NCBI RefSeq assembly: GCF_963576675.1
Contig: NC_088912.1
Span: 13,911,001-13,975,000 of the forward strand
Length of the DNA stretch: 64,000 nt
Direction: 5' to 3'
Origin: Euphorbia lathyris
Taxonomy: Eukaryota > Streptophyta > Magnoliopsida > Malpighiales > Euphorbiaceae
Part shown: piece by piece, positions 12,664 to 24,116 of the stretch
Position numbering within the stretch: the first letter of the stretch is position 1
How the letters are laid out: each line of letters starts with the position of its first letter
Notes under the pieces: model-generated
The model's input: the letters and a program-made list of their open reading frames with translations, nothing else
Databases searched by the model: none
Told to the model about the DNA's origin: nothing
Made by a program: the position numbers and the translations under genes

Positions 12664-12963
12664 CCTCAAACCATCAAAGTGGATAGCAGTAATGAGCTTG
12701 TATTCAGAGGCTTTAGATAGATGCTTACCATAGGTAGCTTAGTCGAACAAGACCATGTTGTTGACCTTCTGCATTTTCTTTCCTTTGCTCCACTTCTTCT
12801 TATTCTGCTTACCTTGTCCAGATTTCGCCGGCTTCGATGACCAAGGCGGCTGCAGAGCCTTATCTTTCTTTGGCACCTACAAAACAACTTTAACATCCAA
12901 TTATTAAAATCAAATAGTATGTAGAAATTGACAATGAGGAAACACAGATCAACAAAATACCAT
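12664..12963 (-). pseudogene. RPS25: Captured fragment of ribosomal protein eS25 gene (5' part)
   Basis: The 213-bp exon at 12664-12876 reads as the N-terminal part of eS25: [34 protein letters not shown] and YKLIT are all recognisable. A TAG in the codon after VLFD and many substitutions show it is not functional. Upstream, an ATG at 12961-12963 is followed directly by GTATTTTG, and an 84-bp intron ends TTTTGTAG at 12877, so the ATG sits alone at the end of its exon, an arrangement I recall for plant eS25 genes. The exon ends at a GTAAT donor. Because the intron is kept, capture was from genomic DNA rather than mRNA. Confidence 0.88.
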
Positions 12964-13800
12964 TGATCAGATGCAAAGAGATTTGAACAACAAGAAGAGA
13001 AGGAGGTCGATGTCTGGATTGGATTCATAATCACGAATAAGGATGTGATGCTAGCCCAATTAAGTGTAGCTAAAGGGAAAAAAAATTACACCCAAATCTA
13101 AGAGAGAGAAAAAACAAAAAAAGTGGATTGCAGTATCAGAATCCAAATAAGATGAAGGGTTGTCATTTATTGAAGAATCGAGTAGGTAATTAGAAGAATC
13201 GGAGAGCTTACCTTAAATTGCAATAGCATCCTTCCAAATTGAAACAGAATCAAGCATTAATGGTTGCTGTAATGAAAAAGAAAACACTGCAAACAAAACC
13301 CACTATTTATCTCTTACAAAATAATGCACAAATGAAGGTGGATGGGTTAGAGACGACCATTCATCACTACCAGGCCATATTGATAATCTTTTTTCAAACC
13401 TAAATCAGAGAATTTTTTTATTGTAAAGTTGAATTAATTAAAATAGAGAGACGCGATGAAGATCTTACATACCGCAGAGAAATAAAAGAGAGAGACGCGA
13501 TGAAAAATTTATCCTAAAGCTCTGCCAGCTTCTTGTAGACTGAACTCTCTTCTCTTTCTTTAGGTTCCGGCACAGAGTGATAAGATGGAGAGCTTTCTAG
13601 GTAGACTATCGTTGAGAGGGAGGGGGAGAACTACGATCGAAAGTTCCCAATTTGTCTGTCTTAGTTGTAGTTAGGTTTTCATGTTTGGGGGTAATTTGGG
13701 TTGAGGCCAATTGTTTTAGGGTTAATTTGTTTTATTCCAAATATTTGGGGGGAATTGTTTTAGTATTGGAGGGAATCTTCCCGCATTTATTTTCGATTTT
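12964..13800. other. CACTA interior, probable captured 5' flank of eS25
   Basis: The minus strand just upstream of the eS25 ATG is CT-rich and 5'-UTR-like. An AGAGAGACGCGATGAA phrase occurs twice (about 13447 and 13490). I see no coding region. Confidence 0.35.
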
Positions 13801-14047
13801 TTGTGTGGACTTTCAATAAATTGCCACTAATGTGTATATAGTTTAGTGGGGAACATTAAAATCCCCACAATATATACCATGTTTTGTGACGAAATTGGAA
13901 CTCCCCACAATATATTCTATTAACTATGGCGAAATCATAAATTCACCACAAATGTTTATGTTTTATGGCGAAATCACAAAGTCCCATAAATGTATTGTAA
14001 TTAGTGGCGATTTAATTTTCCCCACTATTTTTTCCCCACAAAAAGTT
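13800..14047. repeat. Subterminal repeats of the CACTA element
   Basis: Short variants of ATGGCGAAATC and CCCCACAA alternate through the last 250 bp, as in CACTA elements, where they serve as transposase-binding sites (known for the superfamily, inferred here). Confidence 0.65.
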
Positions 14048-14065
14048 CGATTTCTTGTAGTGTCA

Positions 14066-14525
14066 GTGACCAACACAAAAACTCAGTGATAAAAAACCAT
14101 ACAGTGAAGGGATAGAAGCACATATGAGTAATTAAAGTAATGAAAACTATTTAAAATATTTAAAATTCAGATCATCAGCAGCACTCAGTGACAACTAAGT
14201 AACTCCAGTTACATCCTCTCGTACCAAGAACAAGAACAAAACGAAGACAACAAAGATTTAAAGTTGAAAACTGATAACTTGAGTTAGAATCAAGTACCTT
14301 GATGATTTGAAGACAACAGATCTTAGATTAGATCCAGCAGTATGAAATCATATGATCTTCTTCACCTCACATAGGACGAAATCAGATGATGGCCTTTGTT
14401 GCCAGAGAGAGAGAGAACAAAAGGTAACTTGGGGTGGAACTGGGAAGAATTTTATTTAGGGTTCAACAGCGGCGTTCTTGAGAAAGAGAGAAGAGAAGTT
14501 AAGTAGGGTTAGATAGTGTTTCAGC
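14066..14525. other. Intergenic; second copy of the 3.8-kb old repeat
   Basis: No gene is seen. About 14255-14350 resembles 3805-3910. Confidence 0.4.
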
Positions 14526-14534
14526 TTTTCTTTT

Positions 14535-15145
14535 GGGTTAATACACATATTTGCCCATGTGTTTTCGCGGAAAAATAGATTTACCCTTAAATCAAATAAA
14601 CCCACAAAACTATCCCTGAATTTTCCATAAACCTGCAATTATACCCTAATTTGACGGAGCTGCTAAACGGCGATGACATCAAACCTTCTTGTCTCCAAAA
14701 AAATTGGATGACGACAATCAAAATTCATTTGGTTTCTTATTGTTTTCTATTGCTATTGCTTTTGGATTAATTAGGAGGTTTAGACGCCATTTTATTAGGT
14801 TGATTGAGCTTTTATGAAAATGAATTTTGACCAATCTGTTCTTCTAACTTGCTTTTAATCGAATTGAATGTGCATATTTTTTTCTGTTTGTGATTGGTTG
14901 TTCTTTTCTGAAGTTTTTCTGGAGATAACAATAGAAAACAATAAGAAACCAAATGAATTTTGATTGTCGTCATCCAATTTTTTGGAGATAAGAAGGTTTG
15001 ATGTCATCGCTGTTTAGCAGCTCCGTCAGATTAGGGTATAATTGCAGGTTTATGAAAAATTCAGGGATAGTTTTGTGGGTTTATTTGATTTAAGGGCAAA
15101 TCTGTTTTTCCGAGAAAACACAAGGGCAAATATGTGTATTAACCA
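14535..15145. mobile_element. Long-TIR MITE, MULE-type
   Basis: Inverted arms of about 223 bp (14535-14757 and 14923-15145) pair over nearly their whole length and start at GGTTAATACACATATTTGCC. A 9-bp direct repeat TTTTCTTTT flanks the element (14526-14534 and 15146-15154), the size expected for Mutator-like elements, although its low complexity weakens this. The central 165 bp is unique and non-coding. Confidence 0.8.
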
Positions 15146-15154
15146 TTTTCTTTT

Positions 15155-15576
15155 TATTCTTTATTCTTTTTTCTTGAGTAATTGAATCAATTGAAAAAAC
15201 AAATTCAAAATTTACTCTTTTGGTAAGTATGAAAATAATATTTATAATATTGTGTTTGTAAGGGTAAAAATGAGATTAAGAGCGTAAATTTACAATAACA
15301 ATAAATATTTTATATTTTTATTTTGACACTTTTAAAAGTGCAACTACAAAAGATTGGTATAATGGTTTATCTTAATGTTCGCTTGCTAGTTAAATTTGTT
15401 CGACTTAATTACATTCATGACTCTAAATTTTACGTTTATACCTGCAAAAAAATAATTCGTACAAACAACGAAAAAATATCGATTTTCGTAAAACGTCGGT
15501 CAATTCATAAATTTAATTATATTAATGACTTCTAAATTAAACTACAATGCACAAAATAAATAATTTATATAAATAT
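15155..15576. other. Intergenic, very AT-rich
   Basis: No gene or transposon end is recognised. Confidence 0.5.
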
Positions 15577-16270
15577 TAATTTTTTTAATTGAAGATGAGG
15601 AGGGGGAACCGAGAGGTAGGACATCCCAACGAGGTTTGCACCCCTATGGACCCAACACTCCGACCCAAATATTATTAAAAATAAAGGAAAAGTTAATACA
15701 AGCATAAGCATAGAAGATTAAGTGAACCGAAAGGAAGCTCAGTTCCAAAAGTTATCCCCAATAAGACCTTGGCAGAAGTCGGGAGAGGAATCTAGCCATT
15801 GCACTAACGTGCTTAACTGTTGATAGCAGGCCAACTTGTCCACCACTTGATTTCCCTCACAGTAAATGTGCGATAGCAAGCCAATCCGACCAATCAGCTC
15901 GTAATTGCCAAGGGGCCCTCCTCATCTAGGAATGGAACACAACCACAACATAAGAAGAATCACATTCGAGCCACAAGTCGTGCCAGCCCCGGGTATAAGC
16001 ATGCTGAACCACTGAAATAGCTGCCTAAAGTTCAGTCATGTACGCGAGGGGGGTAAACGAAAGGCATCGTAAAGGCTCCTATTATATTTCCATGATTGTT
16101 TCAAAATATCCCACCGCAGCCAGCAGATGAAGAAGTTACGAAGGTGTCCGAATTTACCTTCGTCTAACAGAGAGGAGGCGGCTGCCAACTGACATGAATA
16201 ATACGCGACATTCTAAGGAGCCGTGGGGATAAACATCATCACTAGAAAGGCATATGAGGCATTGAATCTT
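15577..16270 (-). mobile_element. LINE 3' fragment with RNase H domain
   Basis: The minus strand reads as the RNase H tail of a plant L1-type LINE: WQPPP, SAGCGG, a TEL-AAISVVQHAYTRGW stretch with one stop, LWLECDSSYV, then after a frame change LLSHIYCEGNQVVDKLA. It ends with a 3' UTR and a short A-rich tail (about 15577-15595 as T on the plus strand). The same domain is present in the LINE at 37.7 kb. It is 5'-truncated near 16.2 kb and carries several stops and frameshifts. Confidence 0.8.
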
Positions 16271-17950
16271 GATCTTGATATTCACTTCCACTTTATCACC
16301 ATTGGTGGAAATTTCTGATCATATTGTACTTTTGCTGGCCAGTGCTCATTTGCAAGTATCTCTTAGGGATGGCCCAATAAAATGAAATTCGAAAACTGAA
16401 TTTTTAGTAATTAATTCGATGGTTCAATACAATGTCATCATAGAGCGTCTTCTCTTGTCTTCTCTTGTCCGAATCTGCTAAGGCTCTGTTTATTGATAAT
16501 TTGGCCTGACAAATTCCAACTAGAGAAGATATGGCATTGCACAAGGTAACCAAGTGGTGGCTCACGAAACTTATTTTTCTTAGTTAAAAATGAAGCCAAC
16601 AAAGGATCGTAGGGAAGAGGAGCGCGAAAGAGCCAAACCAGTGGGTGATTTGGAGATAGTATGCTTGGCCGAAGGAAAGTCTGTGCAAATTGTCCCATGG
16701 TGGACTGAATTTACACATTCAGGTTTGAAGTGATGAGGAAAAGCAACAGGAGGTTTAATTTCTCGGAAATACGATTAATTCATACTATACAAGTGCTTGA
16801 ATTGACATTTAACATGTATACACAATTACAAGTGCTTGAGTTGCGTGTTATAACCTTTACTTATTTGTACTCAATTGACATTTGTGATTTTTTTATTTGT
16901 ACTCAACTTATATTTAAACATGTATACACAATTACAAGTGCTTGAATATATTAATGCTGTAATGAGAGTTCATCAAATGATCCATCCCTCCATTCCATAA
17001 CATCTTATACACGGAGGATGTAACAAAGTTATGAAACATGCACATTCTCAATCATATTATGAATAGACATTCACAATTGTTGAGACTATGAAAGCACATC
17101 ACATTCTCTTCCTGGGTGAGTCCTCTAGATGGTGTAAACATTTTTAATATAATTCTAAGATAAATTGCACCCATTATGCTTGAACTATAGCGTTACTAAA
17201 AGAGTAGCCTGTAATCTTTTATTTCTTGACATATAAATCCCCGAACATTGCATTATTGTAACACTGGAGGCCAATTCCATGTGGTTGCTTGCTGCTAGAA
17301 GAGCTGTAGGTCTCTGCTCAGCCTCAAACTTGTTTTGCTCCAATGCCCTAAGGTAACTAAGGTTCTCCCTCAAAATCCAGGTTGAAGCACTCCCATGCCT
17401 TCAAATTCCAGGTCAATCATGTGGTACACTAGTTTTGGAATGGTATTACAGTCGCCAGTCATATCATTTTTATTACTGGTATAATATTTATTTATTATTT
17501 ATCAAATCAAAAGAACAAGGATACCACGTATCCCACAATTCAGGAATATACGAGTTCTCGGAATAGAAGTATGGTATACCAGTTATGTCATTTTCAGAAC
17601 TATTTGTGTCTAAAACAATCATCCAGGTACCTCACCTGAAGAAGAAGAACATCCACTAGATTCAAAAAGAAACCCTAAGGGCAGAACTCATGAAACCCAA
17701 AGGGCATAACAAACCCAATGAGCATCATGCTTGCCCCACTGGTTGTACCAAGTATTCTCAAGTATTCTCACGTGAGTCTTCATCATGCCATTCCATTTGC
17801 AGAAAATAATGGTTAACCAGTGCAATAACGAAGTAGATAAATAACACAGAAAATAATGCTTAATCAGTGCATCAATAAAGAACCTCTCACTCTATTCTAA
17901 ACAAAATTAACCAGTTGCATTTAAGAATATAGAATATGAAATTGTTTTAT
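16271..17950. other. Intergenic with short direct repeats
   Basis: No gene is supported. An ACATGTATACACAATTACAA phrase followed by GTGCTTGA occurs twice (about 16812 and 16918). A MITE-like terminus (GATAAATTGCACC, about 17159) has no partner. An 86-codon open stretch at 16438-16698 (minus) resembles nothing I know and is probably chance. Confidence 0.4.
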
Positions 17951-18245
17951 TTTTTAATTAAGCTGAACCACTTCCAGTAACATTGATAAATATACATAGG
18001 TAATAGTTGCACACAAATTCAACATATAGGACAACTAATATACAAGTTAAGCTAACATGGTTCTCAATCGTCAAATGACCATACAACTTGTCAGTAAAAC
18101 AATAATAAAAGGTTCTGCAACAACAAATTCTTCTAAGCCGAAGAGAATCCATCCAACTAAAAGAAAAGGAAACATTCAAGTATGCAAAGTCATGTGGCTT
18201 ATACACATCCATTTTGTTCTTTTCTCCTTTTATTGTTTAGATGCA

Positions 18246-18413
18246 TTAATATGCTAATGCAACTTTAGTGTTGATTTCCGTTCTTTTATGGTCATCTTCA
18301 ATCTCAACTACCTCCATTGGCAGGATTAGATTCGAAGAATATCCATCATTTATCTGATTTTCAAGTCCGATTACACCCTGAATCTTCTCAGCAACGTGAA
18401 CCAAAGCATCAAG
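18246..18413 (-). pseudogene. Possible terminal exon of a decayed host gene
   Basis: A coding-like minus-strand stretch of about 55 codons (LVHVAEKIQGVIGLENQIND then LILPMEVVEIEDDHK) ending in TAA. Composition is protein-like and the frame is open back to a TGA at about 18414, but no clean splice acceptor is visible. It lies downstream, in the same orientation, of the better exon at 19095-19247, so both may come from one gene. Confidence 0.3.
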
Positions 18414-19094
18414 TTTAGTTCATCATACTTGACAAAAATTATAAAGAATTGAATATCGAGAAGGCATATATAGTTAATAGTTATATATGCCTCTTTGCAT
18501 ATGAAGAAAAATAAAAAAGAGACAACTAGATAAAGCAATAAAGAGATCAAAACAAATGACAGCGTAAGCCCTCCCAGTAGCTCCATTGCAAAACGAACCA
18601 AATGGGAGAGGAATTAGCAATTTCTACATTTAAATTAAATATATTTAATTAAACTAAATAGTAAATAATAACAAACTATTATCTCAATGGTAATTTTGAT
18701 ATTGAATTCAATAATTTAATCATTGGTATTTTTATATTTAAAACTTATATTTTAAATTTCCATTTGCATACATCAACACATAAACAAATAAAATTCTCAT
18801 TTGTCAACGGTCAAATGCTAAATTGACACATGAATTTCAAATTCAAAGTCCATTTACAACACTATAAATTCAAAACATACTGAAGACCCAATAAAATTTT
18901 TATACATTAAGTTATTAATATCTTTATAAAATCATAAATTCTAATACTTCTTTTCCGTGGAAATTTAGTGAAACTATAACCAATATTGTCTCAATTTATA
19001 TATATTTGTTATCCATGTAAGAATGTCTGAATTGGTAGTATTTTCCATTCTTGAATCATTGGAAACAAAAATTGGTATAAAAGAATTCTTGTAC

Positions 19095-19247
19095 CTTAGA
19101 GAATTGAAACTCAAGTAGGGTATCAACGCTTTTCTGAAGAACTCTGCAAATGCGATAAACATAGCCGAGATCATCCTTGAAGATAAGAGAATGATCACAT
19201 TCCTTTCCATGTTCTTCCACACATTCACGTGTTGCAGCAGAAGAGTC
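19095..19247 (-). pseudogene. Isolated host exon with intact splice sites, cysteine/histidine-rich
   Basis: A 153-bp (51-codon) open segment bounded on the minus strand by GCTAG acceptor and GTACAAG donor, in phase at both ends. It contains ECVEEHGKECDHSLIFKDDL followed by GYVYRICRVLQKSVD. The C/H spacing and the KDDLGYV-RIC phrase recall the small zinc-binding segment next to the helicase of some plant SNF2 chromatin remodellers (inference). One expected cysteine appears to be tyrosine (YRIC). No helicase motifs are seen nearby, so this is a gene fragment. Confidence 0.45.
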
Positions 19248-19289
19248 CTAGCAAAAGCAATATACAGCTAAGGCAACAATAAGAACGAT

Positions 19290-19365
19290 TTGGGCTTATG
19301 GGGGTGCCAACCTCGATGGGATGTGCATTAATCCCAGTCGCGTCCAGACTTTTCAATAAAAAAAA
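19290..19365 (+). mobile_element. Severely 5'-truncated LINE or SINE 3' tail with target duplication
   Basis: A 76-bp insertion ends in an A-run (AATAAAAAAAAA) and is flanked by 14-bp direct repeats ACAATAAGAACGAT (19276-19289) and ACAATATAAACGAT (19366-19379), two mismatches apart. Its GGTGCCAACCTCGATGGGAT resembles the 3' UTR of the LINE at 15.6 kb (reverse strand, about 15630-15655), so it is probably the extreme 3' end of the same family. Confidence 0.65.
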
Positions 19366-19599
19366 ACAATATAAACGATCATTTTAAGCAAAGAGAATTG
19401 TAACACTAATGCAACTATCATCTAATATACAGGGCGTCACACTGGTACTCCCAATAATTGTTCCAATCATTCATTTCTGCTTATATATGCGTAAATGATT
19501 CTTATTAGAATACATTAACCAAAAATGAATCTAAAAAACAAAAGATCCCTGAAATGATTTTCTTTTAATTAGTGTCCCAAATTGATAAGAAAACAAATA

Positions 19600-19905
19600 G
19601 CATTTGATGCAAGAATTTTATCGTATAACTTAACAACACAATGAACCAATCAATAAAAACACAAAAAGTTCATTGTTTTTTTAAATAATCCATATTTGAA
19701 CAATAAATTATATTTTAAACCCCAACTTACTTGTGGTTTTCGCCGGCGACATTCTGCAATCTGTGCTAGAATTTTTTTCCTAAGTGCACGGGAGATCTGC
19801 TTGTGCACACGCATCTTATCATGAATTTTCTTCTTGTGTCTTTACCATTATTATTTCCTGCACAAAATTAAATAACTTAAAATCATCGTTTTCATCTGTT
19901 TCCAT
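19600..19905 (-). pseudogene. Copy 2 of the repeated decayed exon
   Basis: On the minus strand an acceptor ATTTTGTGCAG (about 19857) leads into an exon-like stretch ending at GTCGCCGGCGAAAACCACAA before a GTAAGT donor (about 19728-19733). The surroundings also match the copies at 23.9-24.1 and 26.9-27.25 kb. It is the only copy with a consensus donor, but stops are present. Confidence 0.4.
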
Positions 19906-20068
19906 TTAAATAAAAAAACACAAAGACAATACTTCGTTGTCTATATCTCTTACAGGAAACAAAAGCAACTGTAGTGGGGAAGAAGGTCGAGAGTGGCTGG
20001 GCCAAGAACGAAAGAGGCGTGAATAGTGACCAAGTGCCCCAAACCAATCCCAGCACGCTTCCTCGTGT

Positions 20069-20862
20069 TCATTTGTTGGAGCATTGTTTCAACGAGGAGG
20101 GAGAGGTCGAAAGTGAGCCCCTTTTCACATTAATAAAGAGCGAGGAGCTCAAGCTTGTTGACTTTGGTGGCCTCAGCTTTTCCCGAGAAATAATAGTAGA
20201 TGAACCGGTGGAGGAGTTGGAGGATTGGTCGCGGATGCTACCCGGATGGAGGTTGGAGATGTGGTAGTCGTCCCGTCCCGTAATGGATTGCCAAAATTCA
20301 CGGGGAATGACTCCGGGGGGCCATTCGGTGAGGCCAAGTTTTTCACCTTGGTTGGTGAAGGTGGAACGGATCCAAGCGGTGGTGATATAGTAGGGTTGGT
20401 TTTGGAGGCGGAAGGACAAGACGCAACTCCTATGGGGACTAATGGATGTTAGAGTGGTGAAAAACTCGAGCACCAAAGAGGGGTACACGCGGTGGCGTGC
20501 ACAGAAGAGGTCATGGCATCCGAGGGGACGGAGACGGTCCTCGAAGGCGTGGCGGAGGTTGTGGTGGTCAAGGGCGTGGAGATCAATGAAGGGTAGGGGC
20601 ATGATCTTAGAACCGGAGATGTTGTGGTAGGCAATGTCCTCGCCCTCGATGTAGATGTGGAAAGGGGCGCGGTGGTGTAGGTTGAGGGGTGGTACTTCAT
20701 TTTGTTCGGGTGGGGGTGGTGATTGTGTTTGGTTGGAACGGGAAGAGCAGGCACGAGTGGACCGCGGGGGGCGGATATCGGCAGTTCATTTGCTTCGGGT
20801 CATCTTGAGAGGGAGGGAGGTTGTGTGGGAAAGAAATTAGGAAGTTGGAGTGAATGTGAGGG
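20069..20862 (-). pseudogene. ATHILA ORF1-like protein (copy C)
   Basis: An ORF1 of the kind found 3' of pol in Athila elements. A start MTRSK at about 20862 is followed at once by TGA. The same frame then continues through a proline-rich stretch to MPLPFIDLHALDHHNLRHAF, YPSLVLEFFTTL and SFRLQNQPYYITT, matching the family pattern of a Y-x-x-L-x-x-EFL-x-x-L block then FRL-N. A frame change near 20245 moves the continuation (LQLLHRFIYYYFSGKAEATK) to another frame. The sequence is cut at 19969. Function of this protein family is not established; an envelope-like role has been proposed. Confidence 0.65.
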
Positions 20863-21211
20863 AGAATGGGGAAAGAAATAGGGGAGTTTAAATAGGGAGG
20901 GGGCTGGGAATCCAAGGATTTTTCGGATTGGCAGGGGGATACGCGCGGCGTGAAGGGGCCACGCCACGCCTAACCCACCCTCTGGACCAAGTTTTGTTCC
21001 AATGAGACAAGGTACGGGGGCGTGCCTGGGAGTACACTCGACATACTTGGGTCTTTGACCAAAAAGTGGTCCAAATAAGGGTGGTACGCGGGGCGTGCGT
21101 CGGAGTATGCCCCGCATGGAAGACGATATTTGAACAGGTTTTTTTTTTCGTATTTGGGTGTTATTTATAATGTTTTTGTGGTTTTAATGGCTTTTTAATT
21201 TTTAGTGGTTT

Positions 21212-22416
21212 TTAATAAGTAATTAAGGTGGGAGTTAAATGAAAATCGGGTGGGGGCATCAATACGTTATTGTTATTGTCGTACGACAAATTAGGGTGTT
21301 GGTATCGAGGTCTCCACCCGTTATCATTATTATTGTGGTGGTTTGAATAGGAGTTTGAGTTAGAGTTATACCTTTCATTACCTCCTATGTAACTTACATT
21401 TTCGGTGTCACCTACAAACGGGGTGCCGGTGTGGCAATTTTGCCAGTCATGATCACCACCACAATGGTTGCACTGTGCATCTTTGAGGCTCAACTGTGCT
21501 ATTAAAGCGTCTAGTTTTTTATTCATTTCAACCATAGAACTTTTTGGAGCTTCTTTCTCCGTGGCGAACGCTTGATGTCTCGGGGGTCCGGCAAGCCGAT
21601 CTTCTTACCACTGAACGCTTTTTCTTGCGAGCTCGTTGATGAGCTCATATGCTTCGTTGGCCGATTTCTTAAACAGGTCCCCACCTGCTGCGGAATCCAC
21701 GGTAGCACGATTAGTAGGTGTTAAACCATGATAAAAAGTACTTACAAGATCATGCTTGGGGATGTCGTGGTGTGGGAACTTCGAAGCAATTTTCGGAACC
21801 TCGCCCAATCCGCGTGAAGGGCTTCGTACTCAAGTTGCCGAAAGGAAGTGATATCATTGCCCAAGTTCGCCATCTTGGAAGGTGGAAAGTAATATGAGAG
21901 GAACTCCTTTTTGAGCTCGTCCCATGACGTGATAGTTCTGGCTTCCAACGAGTGCAACCATTCCAACCCTTGGCGTGTCAAAGAAAAGGGAAAAAGTTTT
22001 AGACGTACGGCCTCAACCGGGACACCATTTTGCCGAGAAGTATCGGCACACATAAGAAATTTATCGAGATGTTCGTTAGGGTTCTCATGAAGTTCTCCTC
22101 CGAATTGACCGAGTTGTTGGATCAATTTGATCATGCTAGTCTTTATTTCATATGTGTTGGCCGGAATGGCGGGGGCGACGATTTCGTTTCGATTTTGTGG
22201 TCGATGCGGAGCTAGGATCTCCATCATTATACGGGTGTCGTTTCCTCCTCCATTTTGGATGTTGTTCACGGGTTGGATGGGTGGTCTTTGGTTTGCCTCG
22301 GGTTGGTTGGCTTCATTGTTGAAGTTGGCCATATTTTCTCTTCGAATCCAACAAAGAGTACGTTCAATTTCAAGATCAATAGGAACGAGAGTATCACTCC
22401 GAGATCGGGTGTGCAT
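21212..22416 (-). pseudogene. Athila-like gag (copy C)
   Basis: Starts at MHTRSRSDTLVPIDLEIERT (22416). Capsid words include SMIKLIQQLGQFGGELHENP, HLDKFLMCADTSRQNGV, AVRLKLFPFSLTRQGLEWL and FPPSKMANLGNDI. A one-base frame change near 21785 moves the continuation (FPHHDIPKHDL, FYHGLTPTNRATVDSAAGG) to another frame, and a TAA follows SVQW near 21605. The downstream segment MVEMNKKLDALIAQLSLKDA holds a zinc knuckle C-X2-C-X4-H-X4-C (CNHCGGDHDWQNC). The frameshift and TAA also occur in copy A. Confidence 0.85.
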
Positions 22417-22512
22417 GAACTATTAAAGAAAATAAAGAAAAAAATATAAACAAGAAAGAATGCCTAGACTAACAATAAAATGTTTTTGTTTAATATTGCA
22501 CGAAAGTATAAA

Positions 22513-22530
22513 TCCCCGGCAACGACGCCA
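22513..22530 (-). other. Primer-binding site of Athila-like copy C
   Basis: TGGCGTCGTTGCCGGGGA on the minus strand, a few bases from the 5' LTR. This is close to the TGGCGCCGTTGCCGGGGA primer site usual in Athila/Tat elements. Confidence 0.8.
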
Positions 22531-22536
22531 AAAACT

Positions 22537-22938
22537 TGATGAGTATCTAGTAGTGGGGGTGATAATATGTGTTATATGTGGGTGAAATAAGTAAGATGTT
22601 GCGTGTGTGCTTCAACTCTACTATACGCTACTACGTAGGGGCAAGTGCACCCCATCGTATCAAGTAATAATCCGGTTAAGACCGCGTATCGAATCCACAG
22701 GATTTATAACCACAAGTATTAAACTACTCGGTTCTATTCGTTATCTAGGCGGTGAATACTTTAGGTTGGTTTGGGTGACGACTACAAATTACTCCTAAAC
22801 TACGGTGAGACAGATTTATATAATTCAAACTCTAAAGAAGTGATACGGGTGACGATAAGTTATACTATATAAGAAACAATAATCCCGAACATGTACGAAT
22901 GATAATTTACTCTTGCAAAGACGACTACGTGAAGACAA
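22537..22938 (-). repeat. Partial 5' LTR of Athila-like copy C
   Basis: Matches 36585-36990 from its TGATGAGTATC terminus, then diverges after CGTGAAGACA at 22938. About three quarters of the 1.64-kb LTR is missing. Confidence 0.85.
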
Positions 22939-23880
22939 GTAATCATGTAATTTGTATACTTGAAAGAATCATGTAATTTGTATATATTGACACTTATATG
23001 GATGAGAAGTTCTAATATGGTGAACAAATTACTCAAGGCCTTTTATATGTTATTTCATCTATAGGAATCATGGGGTTATTTCATCTTTAGGAATCATGAA
23101 ACTACATATATTTTGGACTTAGGTAAGGTACAATCTTTGATCTCCCTACATGGTTCACACCGAGTCATTATCACATTTTAGATCCTTGAATCTTGTATTC
23201 ATCAAAACTAAAATACAAAAGGACTATTTTTAGAGGTGTAATTCTGAGTTTCATGTAGGTAAATATATTTTTATTTTACCAACCCTTCTGGATAGGTTTG
23301 ATGTGAAAGAAGTTGAAGTGGATAACAAGTATGTCAAGTGGAGTGGACAAAACATTGTCCAAACTCAGATCCAGGGTTATCATGCCTCTCACTACCGAAA
23401 TTCAAGTTTATTATTTGCATCTATCAACAAGGGAGTTTGGATATTCATATCATTCTTTGAGGTATGGATTACCATACTATTAAGGTTCCAAACACTACAT
23501 GTCTTGTAAAATGTAGTGCAGTATTGGAGGATATAAACTCCAAGTTTAAAATGTACTTACTGATTGCTGATTGTTATGCAAACTCCATTTTTGTGTTCAT
23601 TTCCATTTTTAAGGATTGAAATATTAGTTTGATGATTTTTTTATGCGTATTTATCAGGTTACCAGAATATTGGATCATCAAGATGTAGCAATTCCAAGTA
23701 GTCGCCTCTAGAAAAATATTCATTATCTAGAGGCATTTCTACCAGGTAATTTTCGGGTTCTCCTCACAGATGAAACGGATTGCTCCCTATTGGCAAAAAA
23801 TAGATACGAAAGAACAGCCATGCATCAGATAAGCTAGAAGCATGTTAAAAGTCTTATTAATTTGAATAGAATTCTTAATA
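22939..23880. other. Intergenic with short local duplications
   Basis: No gene is seen. AATCATGTAATTTGTATA is duplicated at about 22942 and 22968, and TTATTTCATCT with TAGGAATCATG at about 23050 and 23073. Confidence 0.45.
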
Positions 23881-24115
23881 AAATACCATCCTTTTTTGAG
23901 AAAACTAATCAGAAAACAAATAACATCTCACAAAGGCATTTGATCATAATATATGAACCCCACAATGAACCCAATGAATAAAAACAAGACAAAAACTTTA
24001 TCATTTTTAAATTATTCAAATTTAACAAGCAGAAGGAACATGTTAACATAAACAAGAAATTAGTAATTATAAACCTCATCTTACTTGGGTCCTGCAACGT
24101 TCTGCAATCGTTTTT
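23881..24115 (-). pseudogene. Copy 3 of the repeated decayed exon (partial)
   Basis: The flank around 23934-24080 (GGCATTTGATCATA, CACAATGAACCCAATGAAT, ACATGTTAACATAAACAAGA) matches the downstream flank of the copies at 26.9-27.1 and 42.7-42.8 kb. The exon itself is reduced to its last few codons around TTGCAGAACGTTGCAGG. Confidence 0.4.
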
Positions 24116-24116
24116 T

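Larger units (their letters stand above)
19969..22938 (-). mobile_element. Athila-like gypsy element without pol, truncated at both ends (copy C)
   Basis: A minus-strand fragment nearly identical to the element at 34029-36990: partial 5' LTR, primer site, gag, a leader and most of ORF1, in that order. It starts abruptly at 19969 (matching 34029) and its LTR stops at 22938. No protease, RT or integrase is present between gag and ORF1, so it belongs to a gag-bearing non-autonomous family. No target duplication remains. Confidence 0.85.

Noticed and set aside
16438..16698. An 86-codon minus-strand frame
   Set aside because: It has no known motif, no duplicate and no splice or LINE context that supports it; it is likely chance.
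17440..17600. Loose inverted match around GTGGTACACTAG and GATACCACGTAT
   Set aside because: Arms are too short and too mismatched to call a transposon, and no target duplication was found.
20225..20840. Several plus-strand open frames (also at 34285-34900) in a GC-richer stretch
   Set aside because: They are antisense shadows of the minus-strand ORF1, which has the recognisable family blocks.
20697..21117. Proline-rich minus-strand frames upstream of ORF1 (also 34757-35197)
   Set aside because: They cover the leader region between gag and ORF1. They have biased composition and no conserved motif, so they are probably not translated.
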